This document shows, in pieces, positions 16,327 through 26,024 of a stretch of DNA of 64,000 bases. The DNA comes from an uncultured Bacteroidales bacterium (GTDB lineage: Bacteria; Bacteroidota; Bacteroidia; Bacteroidales; UBA932), in contig CALUTU010000002.1 in NCBI GenBank assembly GCA_944323785.1, positions 62,001-126,000 of the forward strand, in the 5' to 3' direction. A program made the position numbers and the translations under genes. The notes beneath the pieces were generated by a model. The model was not told the DNA's origin. It saw nothing but the letters and a program-made list of their open reading frames with translations, and ran no database searches. Numbering within the stretch: the first letter of the stretch is position 1; each line of letters begins with the position of its first letter.

Positions 16327-19323
16327 TTATCCAATCATTTCCAAAGAATTCTCATACCACAAATAACCTTTCACCGTAGAGAATCCCATAGTACTCAACA
16401 GGTTCATATATCCCAGCACCTGCCGGCGGTACTGCCCGTCCCGGGCCTTGCCGAACTTGTAGTCCACCACTATGGCCTCTTCTCCCCGGCACATGATTCT
16501 GTCAGGACGGTAATTGTCTCCTCCAGGAGCGATTATCGGGACCTCCGTCATCACCGAATACGTCCCGTCGAACCAGTGTATGTCCTCCACCGAGGCAAGC
16601 ATCCTGGACAGACGCTCACTCACGGCCGGCATGTCCTGACGGGAAAGCAGGCCGGAGTCCACCGCCGTACGCACCGCCCTGTCAAGGTCTCCGGCGACCG
16701 TCACCCTTGAGAGAATATCATGCAGGACAATGCCCATCATACGGGTGTCTCCCTCAGGGAAAAACTCTCCGGAAGGGAATGACAGACGGAGCCTTCCGCC
16801 TATCGGCACGGAGGGGAGAGAGTCCATCGTGTCATTGCCCTGTTCCCCGCCGCGCTCCTCATCATAAGACGGACGGGTCCACTCTCCGCTCTCGTAGACA
16901 TTGTCCGTCATTTCTTCCTTAAAATGACTGTACAGCAGACCCGCTACCGATGAGGTCAGTGAGCTGTCGGACGGAGTCTGGGCAAATACCAGCAGTTCCC
17001 GCTCCGCCCTGGTGAAAGCCACGTAGGCCACATTGACCGCATCCACCGCCGACAGACGCTTCTCCTCCAGGTACTCTTCCTGAAAATACGTCTGTTCCAG
17101 CTTTTTACAATACTCCAGCGGATATACTGGCAGCATGTCGAATGGCGGTCGGGAACAACTGCACCATATATACTTGGAGAAATTACCTCTGGGAGAGAGG
17201 TTCATCTGGAAGAAAGGCACTATCACCGCCTTGAATTCCAAGCCCTTGGACTTATGGACAGTAATTACCCTCAGTGAGTCCCGGCCCTCAGGCGCGGACA
17301 CGGAGCGGTCCTTGCCCTCAGTATCCCACCACTCAAGGAAACCGGTCACGTCGGAGCCTCCCGTCCCGACATATTCCAAGACACAGTCCAGAAAAGCCGT
17401 CAGAAAAGCGGGACCGCCGCAATCTCCGGCTTCACCTCCGGAGCGGAGCAGTTCCTCGCATATATTGTACAGCGACTTCTCCTGCGGTCTGCTGTCCGTC
17501 TCTTCCTGCTGCGCAGCAACCGTCCCGGCCATCTGCCTCAGCCTGTCCACGGCATGACGGACTGCAGGAGATGAGGATATCTTCAACGAATCCTCGGTCA
17601 TGATACTGAATCCTTTGGATATCAGATAGTCGGACATGGCAGCACCTTCAGCCCTGGTACGGACCAGGAAAGCTATGTCCCCCGGACGGTAACCGTTGCC
17701 GATCAACGTGCTGACCGCATCCAGAATGCCCTGCATATACAGTTCCTCCCCCATCGCCGCCGACTTTCCGTCCACAAAAGTCACGCGCACGTGGCCCGGC
17801 GGACGGACACCGCCCTGAGGTATCTCCTGGGCCGCATCGGCATATATGCCCCCGAGAAATCCGTTTTCACCCAAAGACTGGAAAAAGGCGTTGTTGAACC
17901 TCACCACCTCGGCCGAGCTCCTCCAGTTGTAGCGCAGAGTGTCCTTCCTGCATCTGTCCGCTCCCAGATCGGCCTCGATACCGCTGTCCAGCAGCTTCCA
18001 GTCCGAACCCCTCCAGCGGTAGATACTCTGCTTCACATCCCCTACGGCCATGCAGAAATGCCCCGCATCCACGCTGTCGGCTATAAGCGGACGGAAATTA
18101 CCCCACTGCATCCGGGATGTGTCCTGAAACTCGTCCAGCAGATAGTTGTCTATCCTGCAGCCCACCTTCTCATAAATAAAAGGTGTATCGCTGCCGTCTA
18201 TTATATCCGACAGGAACTTCGGGGTATCCGAGAGCAACACCAGATTGTTGCGGCGGCAGTAATCCCTCACTCCGCCTTCTATGTCACTCAGGATTCCCAT
18301 GACAGTCAGATTGCGCAGAATCTCCTGCGCGGTGAAATACTCTCTAAGACGTGCCTGCCAGTCGTCCGCTGCCATTTCCCGTACCAAGTCACGCAGACCG
18401 TCCGCATAAGCCTGCGCGATGCTGCCCGCCTTGGACTTGCCTGCCCCGGAACACCATTTTGAAGAATCCTCATCCGCCATCTTGACAAAAGAGGCCGACG
18501 GGACCTCATACCGCCTTGACCGTAATTTCTCAAAATACTTCATGAAAGAGCGGGAACCGCCCTTGAAGTCCTCAACGTCAAGTCCGTATCCGCCCATTAT
18601 GGCGAATGCCTTATCCGCCTTCGCCCTAGCCTCCTTTTGGAAGTCCCCGGTTATTTTCCGCATCCGGCTGCCGCAGCTGTCTATCTCCGCACGTCCCGGA
18701 AGTCCGCTGCCCGCACTGCGCACCGCCAGCTTATACGGTTCCTTGAACAGTTCCGACCCGAGGGCCAGCAGCTGAGGGACACTGTTCCAGTCCCGGCCGC
18801 TCTCCACCGCCTCCACCGACAGCTTTATAAGCCAGTCCAGCAGTTCCTTATTGTCGTCCAAAGAGTTCATAAGGGAATCCACAGCCATGGTGAGCACGGC
18901 ACTGTCGTTGAGCTCCACGCTGTAGGAGGCAAAATGTCCTGTCTCCAGCGCGAAAGAGCGGAGAACCTGCTGGAAGAAACGGTCTATGGTACTGATATTG
19001 AAAAGCGAATAGTCATTGAGAATCTCCGACAGCACCGCAGCCGCATGTCCGCGCACCGCCTGTTCCCTGTCGGTCTCAGGCACATTGGAGAACCGCTCCA
19101 ACCTCTTGAGATCCTTGATATAAGGAGATTTTCCACCGGAAGCCAGAGTATTCAGCTCCTTGAGGATACGCTGCTTCATCTCGCCCGTGGCCTTGTTGGT
19201 GAAAGTCACGGCAAGGATGTGCTTGTAGCGGTCCGTCCCCCCGGAAAGGAGCTCCCTTATATAGTCTCCGGTCAGTTTGTGGGTCTTGCCCGAGCCGGCC
19301 GATGCCTTCCATATTTCCAACAT
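16327..19323 (-). CDS. addA: AddA-like UvrD/Rep helicase-nuclease
   Basis: 998 residues, shorter than Firmicutes AddA (about 1,200). Walker A is KASAGSGKTHKL at residues 6-17; the DExx box is LLDEFQDTSRMQW near residue 395; helicase motif VITVHKSKGLEF lies around 690. The C-terminus is a RecB-type nuclease with VVDYKFGKARDGQYRRQ, catalytic Asp and Lys included. With AddB it forms a heterodimeric helicase-nuclease that resects double-strand breaks for RecA. It begins 12 bases after the addB-like stop and ends the gpsA-pgi-addB-addA run. Confidence 0.9.
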   Translation of the reverse strand: MLEIWKASAGSGKTHKLTGDYIRELLSGGTDRYKHILAVTFTNKATGEMKQRILKELNTLASGGKSPYIKDLKRLERFSNVPETDREQAVRGHAAAVLSEILNDYSLFNISTIDRFFQQVLRSFALETGHFASYSVELNDSAVLTMAVDSLMNSLDDNKELLDWLIKLSVEAVESGRDWNSVPQLLALGSELFKEPYKLAVRSAGSGLPGRAEIDSCGSRMRKITGDFQKEARAKADKAFAIMGGYGLDVEDFKGGSRSFMKYFEKLRSRRYEVPSASFVKMADEDSSKWCSGAGKSKAGSIAQAYADGLRDLVREMAADDWQARLREYFTAQEILRNLTVMGILSDIEGGVRDYCRRNNLVLLSDTPKFLSDIIDGSDTPFIYEKVGCRIDNYLLDEFQDTSRMQWGNFRPLIADSVDAGHFCMAVGDVKQSIYRWRGSDWKLLDSGIEADLGADRCRKDTLRYNWRSSAEVVRFNNAFFQSLGENGFLGGIYADAAQEIPQGGVRPPGHVRVTFVDGKSAAMGEELYMQGILDAVSTLIGNGYRPGDIAFLVRTRAEGAAMSDYLISKGFSIMTEDSLKISSSPAVRHAVDRLRQMAGTVAAQQEETDSRPQEKSLYNICEELLRSGGEAGDCGGPAFLTAFLDCVLEYVGTGGSDVTGFLEWWDTEGKDRSVSAPEGRDSLRVITVHKSKGLEFKAVIVPFFQMNLSPRGNFSKYIWCSCSRPPFDMLPVYPLEYCKKLEQTYFQEEYLEEKRLSAVDAVNVAYVAFTRAERELLVFAQTPSDSSLTSSVAGLLYSHFKEEMTDNVYESGEWTRPSYDEERGGEQGNDTMDSLPSVPIGGRLRLSFPSGEFFPEGDTRMMGIVLHDILSRVTVAGDLDRAVRTAVDSGLLSRQDMPAVSERLSRMLASVEDIHWFDGTYSVMTEVPIIAPGGDNYRPDRIMCRGEEAIVVDYKFGKARDGQYRRQVLGYMNLLSTMGFSTVKGYLWYENSLEMIG

Positions 19324-19335
19324 AACTTCCTGTCT

Positions 19336-22161
19336 TTATCTGTTACATTTTGCGGTAAAGGGACAATAGGCACAGGCCTTTCCGTCCTCACAGGCCGTAA
19401 ACGACACCTCCGGACTCAGGATAGTGTCCAGAAGCTCCGACAGCCTCTCCTTAAAGTGCTCATACTGCTCCTTTGTGACCTGCATCCAGGAATTTCCGCC
19501 TGAATACAGACTCCTTGTATAGTAGATTTCCAGCATGACCCTTTCAATGTCATCCTGAGCGAACAGCCTCGTCTCCTGTCTGTCCAGAATCAGCAGATAG
19601 AGCAGCAGCTGGAAGATATGCGAGCCCTGCGGATATGTGTCCGCATCGAACAGGCTGTCAATATCCTTACTAGTAAAATGAGCTCCGCCGGTCTTGTAAT
19701 CCACTATCCTGAGACTGCCGCCGGATATATCGACACGGTCGAATATACCCATGAGATTGACTCTACGGCCGCAATGTGTCTCAAACTGAGCTTTTTTAGA
19801 CTCCTCCAGCAGTCTGACAGTAATCGGAGCCCTATCCGCATCATTTTTGAGCGTCCTGGCCGCCAGGTTGGACACCAGAGCCCCGGCGATCCTGTTGCGT
19901 CCGGTTATCTCCTTAAGTCCCAGACCATTGTCCTCATCAAAGAATCCCCGTTCCATCACAGCCTTTATATGTGCCTCGTCAGCGGCGAGTTTCAGAAGAG
20001 CATCCCTGTCCACCGCATGTCCCAGGAAAGGAGCATACAGCTCATGCATCACGTAGTGGTACAGAGTTCCGAAAGCCGCGTTGTCCATCCCCTCCGATAT
20101 ATCCTCATCCTCCTTAAGACCCAGCACATACTGATAATAAAAGCGCATAGGACAGCCCAGCCACATCTGCAGGGACGAGTTCGAGAATGTCCTATGGGAA
20201 AGTTTTTCCAGCATATCAGGAGTCTTGCTGACAGGCGGCACATCCTTCAACGGGCTGCCCGTAATGCCGAATGTCACGGCAATCCGCTTTACGGGATAAT
20301 GGAAATGATACTCCATCTGCTTGATGTAACGGCTCTCCTCTCCGGCCTTAAGGCCCTCGCTGCGGCTGTCGCTGAGCAGCCACACCCTGCGTGCCCTGCA
20401 TATACTGCGGTAGAAGTGGTAAGCGGAGATGGAGTCCTGATACTCGTATGTGGGCAGTCCGAAGCCCCGGCGGAGATTGTACGGTATCATGGAAGGGGCA
20501 GTGTTCCGGGACGGGAAAATACCCTCATTGGCCGAAAGTATGATCAGGTTCTCGAAATCCAGGGCCCTGATCTCCAGCGGTCCCATAATCTGAAGTCCGT
20601 CCAGGGGCTCGCCGCTGAACGGGATGGACACGGACGACTCCACCCGGCGCAGCAGACGGAAATAGGTGTCCCTGCGTATGTCCATGCCCAGAGAGCGCAG
20701 CAGATTGAGACTGCGGCTGTACCCCATCAGGAACTCCTTGTCGATACGGTCCGCGCTTACCGCCACCTCGTCCAGTATCGCCTGAAGATAATCCGACACG
20801 GACTCCGACACCCTGATCCCGGGTACACAGGAGTCCTTGAAAATCAAAGCCAGCAGCTTATCCTCACCGGCTCCGGTCAGCATCGGGGCCGGGGGATATA
20901 TCCGGTTCTCCTTTATCAGTTCAGTCCTAAGAGCTGCGGCCCGGTCCCGGAGAGCCTCGCTGATATATGGATGGGACAGGATATTGAGCACATCGCGGAA
21001 ATAGAAGCGCACCTGACCGTCCCTGACCCTGAGCCTTTCCTGCATCGAGGCCACCGACGAGATGAACGAGGACACATTGCTGTGCGCCAACGGATAACCC
21101 ATCGTCACATTGACCGGAGCTATCTCCTCTGGAAGAGAGTTCAGCAGCGGGAACAGCAGCTGCTCGTCCGGAAGCAGCACCGCCGTGGAGAAAAGATCCA
21201 CGGTACCGGAGGACTCCGCTATCTCCTTCAGAATCCGGCCAACATACTTGGCCTGACCGGCTGCTGACGGCACAGAGACCGCCGTAATCTCAGGACGGGA
21301 CTCACACAGACCGCCGTCCTCCGGCAGAGGATAACGCGACGGATAACGGCTGACATTGTCCTCCATGAAGAGAGAGGACTTGTTGGCCCTGTCCTTTATG
21401 GCCTCTCCGTAATAATCCCAGTAGAAATCCCCCTTCCCGGCCTTGAGCAGGGTGTCGAACAGCTGCCTCTCGCATCTGTTGGGTGCATTGAGTCCCACGA
21501 AGACGATGTTGCCGTAGCCCTCCAGGATCTCCAGCAGTTCCGGATCTCCGTCCTTGAGACGCTCGGCCACAGAGCGGTAGACCATGCCCTCATACGCCTC
21601 CCCATTGGACAGGAGCCTGGAGCGGAACGAAGCGTATATGTCATACATTACGCTCCACATACTCATAAACTGCCGCTCATTTTCTCCGTTCCTGTTCCTT
21701 ATGAACACCCCCCAGAAATGCTCTATCGCCTTGCGCTGATTGTCGGACAGATAGTCATAACGGCTGTCTATCTCCTTGATGTCAGAGATGTTGGCGAAAA
21801 GCCTCCGCGCATCCACAAGATACTTGTCGATATCATCGAAGTCATTGAGTATCACTTCTCCGCGGTAGATAAACTCGTCCAGGCTCTCGGAGAACCCCTC
21901 CAGCCTGTCCTTGAACACGGTGTAAAGCCGGTGAAGCAGGGTTATCTTGTCCAGGGAACGCAGGCCGGAAAGAGCCGAGAAAAGGTCATTGATATTGGTC
22001 AGACGCGGGGAGAAAACCGCTCTGGAGACCGATTCTCCGAGGTATCTCCGAAAGAACAGGGACGAGCGGCGGTTGGGGAACACGAAAGTATACCCCCTCA
22101 GTTCGCCTCCTGTCTCAGCCAGAAAGCGCTCCGCCACACTCCTGAGAAACTCCTTTCTCAC
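19336..22161 (-). CDS. addB: AddB-like PD-(D/E)XK nuclease, inactivated-helicase subunit
   Basis: 941 residues. The N-terminus has VFPNRRSSLFFRRYL in place of a true Walker A, as in Bacteroidota AddB-like proteins. The C-terminal nuclease carries RIVDYKTGGAHF. An iron-sulfur staple is predicted from CPMRFYYQYVLGL near residue 665 and the closing C-xx-C-x5-C (CAYCPFTAKC), typical of AddB. It would recognise recombination hotspots or support resection with AddA. Its start overlaps the pgi stop by four bases, so it is translationally coupled to a glycolytic gene, with no evident functional link. Confidence 0.88.
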   Translation of the reverse strand: MRKEFLRSVAERFLAETGGELRGYTFVFPNRRSSLFFRRYLGESVSRAVFSPRLTNINDLFSALSGLRSLDKITLLHRLYTVFKDRLEGFSESLDEFIYRGEVILNDFDDIDKYLVDARRLFANISDIKEIDSRYDYLSDNQRKAIEHFWGVFIRNRNGENERQFMSMWSVMYDIYASFRSRLLSNGEAYEGMVYRSVAERLKDGDPELLEILEGYGNIVFVGLNAPNRCERQLFDTLLKAGKGDFYWDYYGEAIKDRANKSSLFMEDNVSRYPSRYPLPEDGGLCESRPEITAVSVPSAAGQAKYVGRILKEIAESSGTVDLFSTAVLLPDEQLLFPLLNSLPEEIAPVNVTMGYPLAHSNVSSFISSVASMQERLRVRDGQVRFYFRDVLNILSHPYISEALRDRAAALRTELIKENRIYPPAPMLTGAGEDKLLALIFKDSCVPGIRVSESVSDYLQAILDEVAVSADRIDKEFLMGYSRSLNLLRSLGMDIRRDTYFRLLRRVESSVSIPFSGEPLDGLQIMGPLEIRALDFENLIILSANEGIFPSRNTAPSMIPYNLRRGFGLPTYEYQDSISAYHFYRSICRARRVWLLSDSRSEGLKAGEESRYIKQMEYHFHYPVKRIAVTFGITGSPLKDVPPVSKTPDMLEKLSHRTFSNSSLQMWLGCPMRFYYQYVLGLKEDEDISEGMDNAAFGTLYHYVMHELYAPFLGHAVDRDALLKLAADEAHIKAVMERGFFDEDNGLGLKEITGRNRIAGALVSNLAARTLKNDADRAPITVRLLEESKKAQFETHCGRRVNLMGIFDRVDISGGSLRIVDYKTGGAHFTSKDIDSLFDADTYPQGSHIFQLLLYLLILDRQETRLFAQDDIERVMLEIYYTRSLYSGGNSWMQVTKEQYEHFKERLSELLDTILSPEVSFTACEDGKACAYCPFTAKCNR

Positions 22162-23459
22162 TTCAGCCGTTCCCTTATGGCCTCTGCCTGAGCCTCATAT
22201 CCGGGCTTGCCCAGAAGAGCGAACATATTCTTCTTGTAGGCCTCCACACCCGGCTGGTCGAAAGGATTGACACCAAGCATATAGGCAGATATACCGCAGG
22301 CCTTCTCAAAGAAGAAGAAAAGCTCGCCGAGACAGAACTCGTCGATACGCTCCACAGTCACCCTGCCGTTGGGCACTCCGCCGTCCTCATGAGCCAGCCT
22401 CGTACCCGTCTCGGCCATCCTGTTGCAATGCTCAAGATGCTTGCCGGAGAGGAAATTGAGTCCGTCCAGATTCTGAGGGTCATCGCATATAGTAAGTTCC
22501 CTGCCGGAATGCTCCACGGACACGACAGTCTCGAAGAGCATCCGCTCTCCTTCCTGGATATACTGCCCCATCGAGTGCAGGTCTGTGGTAAAATTGACCG
22601 AAGCCGGGAATATTCCCCTGCCCTCCTTGCCCTCGGACTCTCCGAAAAGCTGCTTCCACCACTCTCCGAAATACTGGAGCTTGGGATTGTAGCTGACCAG
22701 AATCTCCACCTTCTTACCGCTGTCGTAAAGCTCATTGCGGGCCGCGGCATAAAGCAGGGCCGGATTGTGCTCGTCTCTCTCAGAGCATATCCTCTGCATG
22801 GAGGCAGCACCCCTGAGCAATGCCCGGATATCATACCCTGCGACAGCTATGGGCAGCAGGCCAACCGGGGTCAGCACAGAGAAACGGCCTCCCACATTGT
22901 CAGGGATGACAAATGTCCTGTACCCCTCCTGGTCCGACAGACTCTTGAGCGCACCACGGGCCTTGTCGGTCACGGCCACGATTCTGGAAGCGGCCTCTTC
23001 CCTGCCGTATTTGCCCTCCATGTGCTCCTTGATAATTCTGAAAGCCACAGCAGGCTCTGTAGTAGTGCCTGACTTGGATATTACGATCACAGCCACCGAC
23101 TTGCCGCTGATATAGTCCAGCAGCTCCGCATGATATTCCTCGGAAAGATTGAAGCCGGCGAAGACCACCTCTATTCCCTTGCGGTCCATACCGAAAGAAT
23201 GCGACAGAGCCGCAATGGCTGCCTTTGCTCCGAGATAGGAGCCTCCGATGCCGATGACTACGGCCACCTCAACCCCCTTCTGCCTCCACTCGTCCGCTAT
23301 GTCACAGCATCCGTCCACTATCTGGGCCGGAGTATCGGAGGGGATATCCATCCATCCTAAGAAATCACTACCCCTTCCCTTCCTGCCTTCAAGTACATCA
23401 AAAGCCGCAAAAGCCTTCTCTACATATTCCTTGGAAGGCTTGAAATTGACATTTACCAT
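22158..23459 (-). CDS. pgi: Glucose-6-phosphate isomerase
   Basis: 433 residues, the short PGI form usual in Bacteroidota and Firmicutes. Sugar-phosphate binding is shown by GIGGSYLGAKAA (residues 70-81) and ISKSGTTTEPAV (128-139); NVGGRFSVLTPVGLLP is the PGI signature region. The enzyme interconverts glucose-6-phosphate and fructose-6-phosphate. It lies 26 bases downstream of gpsA and overlaps addB by four bases. Start chosen at the first ATG, with MVNVNFKPSKEY matching relatives. Confidence 0.95.
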   Translation of the reverse strand: MVNVNFKPSKEYVEKAFAAFDVLEGRKGRGSDFLGWMDIPSDTPAQIVDGCCDIADEWRQKGVEVAVVIGIGGSYLGAKAAIAALSHSFGMDRKGIEVVFAGFNLSEEYHAELLDYISGKSVAVIVISKSGTTTEPAVAFRIIKEHMEGKYGREEAASRIVAVTDKARGALKSLSDQEGYRTFVIPDNVGGRFSVLTPVGLLPIAVAGYDIRALLRGAASMQRICSERDEHNPALLYAAARNELYDSGKKVEILVSYNPKLQYFGEWWKQLFGESEGKEGRGIFPASVNFTTDLHSMGQYIQEGERMLFETVVSVEHSGRELTICDDPQNLDGLNFLSGKHLEHCNRMAETGTRLAHEDGGVPNGRVTVERIDEFCLGELFFFFEKACGISAYMLGVNPFDQPGVEAYKKNMFALLGKPGYEAQAEAIRERLK

Positions 23460-23485
23460 AATTCAGATATTTTTTATTGTTGAAC

Positions 23486-24511
23486 TTACATCAGACAGTC
23501 CTCCAGGCGGCGCATCACCTGGACAGGATGCTTCTTCTCGTACAGTATCGAGTACACGGCATCGGCGATAGGCATCTCTACCCCGTACTTGCCGTTGATC
23601 TCGTGGATGGCCTTGGAGGCGTACAACCCCTCGGCCACCTGGTTCATTTCCAAGAGAGCAGTCTGTACCGAATAGCCCTTGCCCAGCATACTGCCGAAGT
23701 TGCGGTTGCGCGAGAAAGGCGAATTGCAGGTCACCAGCAGGTCTCCCAGATAAGCAGAGCGGGAGGTATTCCTGCCACTGTCCGGATTCGTGGCGTTGAT
23801 GAACTCCTTCATCTCCCGGAAACAGCTGGCAATGAGCACGGCCATGAAATTGTCCCCGTAACCGATGCCGTAACAGATACCGGCTGCTACGGCATATACG
23901 TTCTTCAGGGCGGCAGCATACTCAACGCCATAGATATCCGTACAGGCTATCGTATTGACATAGTGGTTCTTGAAAAAGCCGCACAGATACTCGGCCACCT
24001 TCTGGTGCTTGGACGAGACGGTTATATAAGACAGCCTCTCCATGCCCACCTCCTCGGCGTGACACGGCCCGCTGATGACCCCTATCCTGTCAAAAGGCAC
24101 CTTATGGTCATGATGGAAATACTCCGCGACCGTCTGGTAACGGTCACCGACAAAGCCCTTGACTGCCGATATCAGCATCTTGCCGTCGTATGAGGCTGTG
24201 ACTCTGGACACCTCCTTGAGAAAATACGCCGAGGGTATGGCGAAGATCAGTATGTCCGACTCCGCCACCACATAGTCTATGTCGTTGGTCAAGGTAAAGC
24301 TGTCAGCATCCAGCTCCACCGAAGTAAGGTATTTGGAATGATGATGGTACTTCTCGATATGCTCTATGGCGTCAGTATCGCGCATATACCAGTTGAGTTT
24401 CCTGCCGTTCTCGCTCAACAGCTTGACCAGGGCCGTGGCCCAACTGCCCCCTCCTATCACCCCGAAAACGGGGTCTTCCTTCATCCTGTCGTAGATATGT
24501 CTGTGCTCCAT
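23486..24511 (-). CDS. gpsA: Glycerol-3-phosphate dehydrogenase [NAD(P)+]
   Basis: 341 residues. The dinucleotide-binding motif GVIGGGSWATAL spans residues 17-28; the catalytic lysine region is GVEYAAALKNVYAVAAG around 195-211, preceded by the ISGPCHAEE signature. GpsA reduces dihydroxyacetone phosphate to sn-glycerol-3-phosphate for phospholipid synthesis in the cytoplasm. It heads the gpsA-pgi-addB-addA run. Its promoter box lies at the very edge of the 75-bp tandem repeats, so that array occupies its upstream control region. Confidence 0.95.
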   Translation of the reverse strand: MEHRHIYDRMKEDPVFGVIGGGSWATALVKLLSENGRKLNWYMRDTDAIEHIEKYHHHSKYLTSVELDADSFTLTNDIDYVVAESDILIFAIPSAYFLKEVSRVTASYDGKMLISAVKGFVGDRYQTVAEYFHHDHKVPFDRIGVISGPCHAEEVGMERLSYITVSSKHQKVAEYLCGFFKNHYVNTIACTDIYGVEYAAALKNVYAVAAGICYGIGYGDNFMAVLIASCFREMKEFINATNPDSGRNTSRSAYLGDLLVTCNSPFSRNRNFGSMLGKGYSVQTALLEMNQVAEGLYASKAIHEINGKYGVEMPIADAVYSILYEKKHPVQVMRRLEDCLM

Positions 24512-24541
24512 GCGCGGATTGATTTATGTTACTCAGTCCTG

Positions 24542-24549
24542 CAAATATA
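24542..24549 (-). promoter_or_regulatory. Putative -7 box for gpsA operon, at the repeat edge
   Basis: TATATTTG on the minus strand, 30 bases before the gpsA start. The equivalent place in repeat copies two and three reads TATATTCG, so only copy one makes a full match. Confidence 0.5.
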
Positions 24550-24744
24550 CGCAGAAGCCGAGAGGAGAACAAATTTATTTGCTCTACCGAGGCGTGAACA
24601 GTATATGCGGCGAAGCCGAATATACGCAGAAGCCGAGAGGAGAACAAATTTATTTGCTCTACCGAGGCGTGAACAGTATATGCGGCGAAGCCGAATATAC
24701 GCAGAAGCCGAGAGGAGAACAAATTTATTTGCTCTACCGAGGCG
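24545..24744. repeat. 75-bp tandem repeat, 2.7 copies, with internal hairpins
   Basis: Units start at 24545, 24620 and 24695 (ATATACGCAG each time), exactly 75 bases apart; the third stops after about 50 bases. The copies look identical by eye. Each unit holds a near-palindrome AGAACAAATTTATTTGCTCT (one mismatch pair) and, in full copies, a perfect CGGC-GAA-GCCG hairpin. Because 75 is a multiple of three, several frames stay open across the array, but no coding signal supports them. Similar AAATTT-centred intergenic repeats are, as I recall, common in Bacteroidales. The array lies between gpsA and the gene at 24835. Confidence 0.9.
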
Positions 24745-24834
24745 CTGGAGCATATATGGACACCAGAGCACACATTACCCCTACCAATATCTTCGCCCTT
24801 CTTAAATGCTTAAATGTCGCAAAAGACTTATTAT

Positions 24835-25428
24835 ATGGCCAAAATAGGAGGATTCAATTACATAAGCCGCGAGACCGGAGAGACAAGGCCGTACAAAAGT
24901 TTCTACACCTATTCAGAAACCAGTCCACAGCCGGGGCAACAGGAATTCATGAGCGATATAGTGAATCTGTCTGCAAAAGAAGGCGCATGGATTATCACGA
25001 TGCTGGCGGCAAGCGGAGGCAACGAACCTGATTACCCGACACAGATTCATTTCTGCTACGGAGGAGCAAAGGGCGATGAGAGTTTCAATGCCCGGGATCT
25101 GCTCATCCGCGACATTTCCCTTGCCGACAAACTGATGAGATCAATTGAATCCGCACTTAACGAACAATACGGCATCAGTTGTGACCGTCAGAGATACCAC
25201 CGTTCCGACCAGCCGGGAATATTTATCCGTCACTTAAAAAACAGAGATTCTGTAAACAGCCTGTTCATCAGGGCCGCATGGAGCATTACCTGCCATGACC
25301 CTCACCGTACGGCAATCTCCAAGACCATTGCGGACGAGATTCACCGTCTTATCGAGCCGGACAAAGAGAACCTGTCCCTGACCGAATTGAAAGTAAAAGG
25401 CATCGGTCTCAACGACTACCGCCATTGA
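24835..25428 (+). CDS. Orphan hypothetical protein
   Basis: About 197 residues from the ATG at 24835 (MAKIGGFNYIS); an in-frame ATG at 24814 would add seven residues and cannot be excluded. No signal peptide, membrane segment or familiar motif. It is hydrophilic with a mixed alpha/beta look; DEIHRLIEPDKENL near the end is helical. I do not recognise the family. It sits between the 75-bp repeats and a decayed nuclease gene, which fits an accessory or recently acquired gene. Convergent with the YhcG remnant. Confidence 0.6.
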   Translation: MAKIGGFNYISRETGETRPYKSFYTYSETSPQPGQQEFMSDIVNLSAKEGAWIITMLAASGGNEPDYPTQIHFCYGGAKGDESFNARDLLIRDISLADKLMRSIESALNEQYGISCDRQRYHRSDQPGIFIRHLKNRDSVNSLFIRAAWSITCHDPHRTAISKTIADEIHRLIEPDKENLSLTELKVKGIGLNDYRH

Positions 25429-25457
25429 CCCACTTTCTTCTACATTTTTGCTGAATA

Positions 25458-25952
25458 TCAGGATTGTTTTACCTCTAATTCGTTTTCGATTTCCTCAATC
25501 GTAGGCAGACTGCCCCGGAAATCTTCCGGCAAAGCCTGTCCCAATTCATAATCGGAAATCCCTATCGGTTTCTGAATATCGCGCAAGGCATATTCAGCTT
25601 TGATGCGGTCCTTGGTCTTGCAGAGCAAAAGGCCGATAGTGCGGTTGTCACCCTCTCGGCATAGTATGTCATCCACGGCGGAGCAGTAAAAATTGAGCTT
25701 GCTGTAATCATCAAGTTTAATGGCTTCCTGCAAATAGCGGGTAGTCCAATGATTAGTAATACTTTGCACCATATACCAATACCGCGCCCGAATGTCTTTC
25801 ACCTGCTGCATCAGTATCAGATTATGCGTCCAATTCAGATGCTTCACGGGAAGGGTAAAATTATACTTGTCTAATTGCGCAATCATTGGTTGCGTAATTG
25901 GTTTTGGACTTTTGTCTTGTTGCGCAACCACTGGTTGCGTAATTGAGGACAC
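25458..25952 (-). pseudogene. YhcG/DUF1016-family nuclease remnant, internally deleted
   Basis: 164 residues from a GTG. Residues about 1-80 resemble the middle of YhcG proteins (AQLDKY...LNWTHNLILMQQVKD, like the usual PWGHNxLLLDKxKD), and residues 82-164 match the C-terminus (SKLNFYCSAVDDIL, RTIGLLLCKTKDRIKAEYALRD, LPTIEEIENEL). The DUF1016 N-terminal domain (about 100 residues) and most of the PD-(D/E)XK catalytic core, normally lying between these two parts, are missing. The segment ITQPVVAQ/ITQPMIAQ is a short internal duplication. Full members are about 340 residues, so this is very likely nonfunctional. Confidence 0.78.
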
Positions 25953-26024
25953 GGTGCCTTTTCTTCTTTCTGCTTTATTATATAAAGGTCAGACAGGGCA
26001 GATTAAAACCCCAATCTTGAGAAG

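Noticed and set aside
19618-21267. 549-codon plus-strand frame
   Set aside because: Antisense to the addB-like gene, His/Arg/Gln-rich with no motif; a shadow of biased codon use.
24545-24744. CRISPR array
   Set aside because: Copies are directly joined with no variable spacers and there are no cas genes.
24338-25031. Repeat-containing frames across the 75-bp array on both strands
   Set aside because: Open only because the unit is 25 codons long; they run into gpsA antisense or the next gene in the wrong frame.
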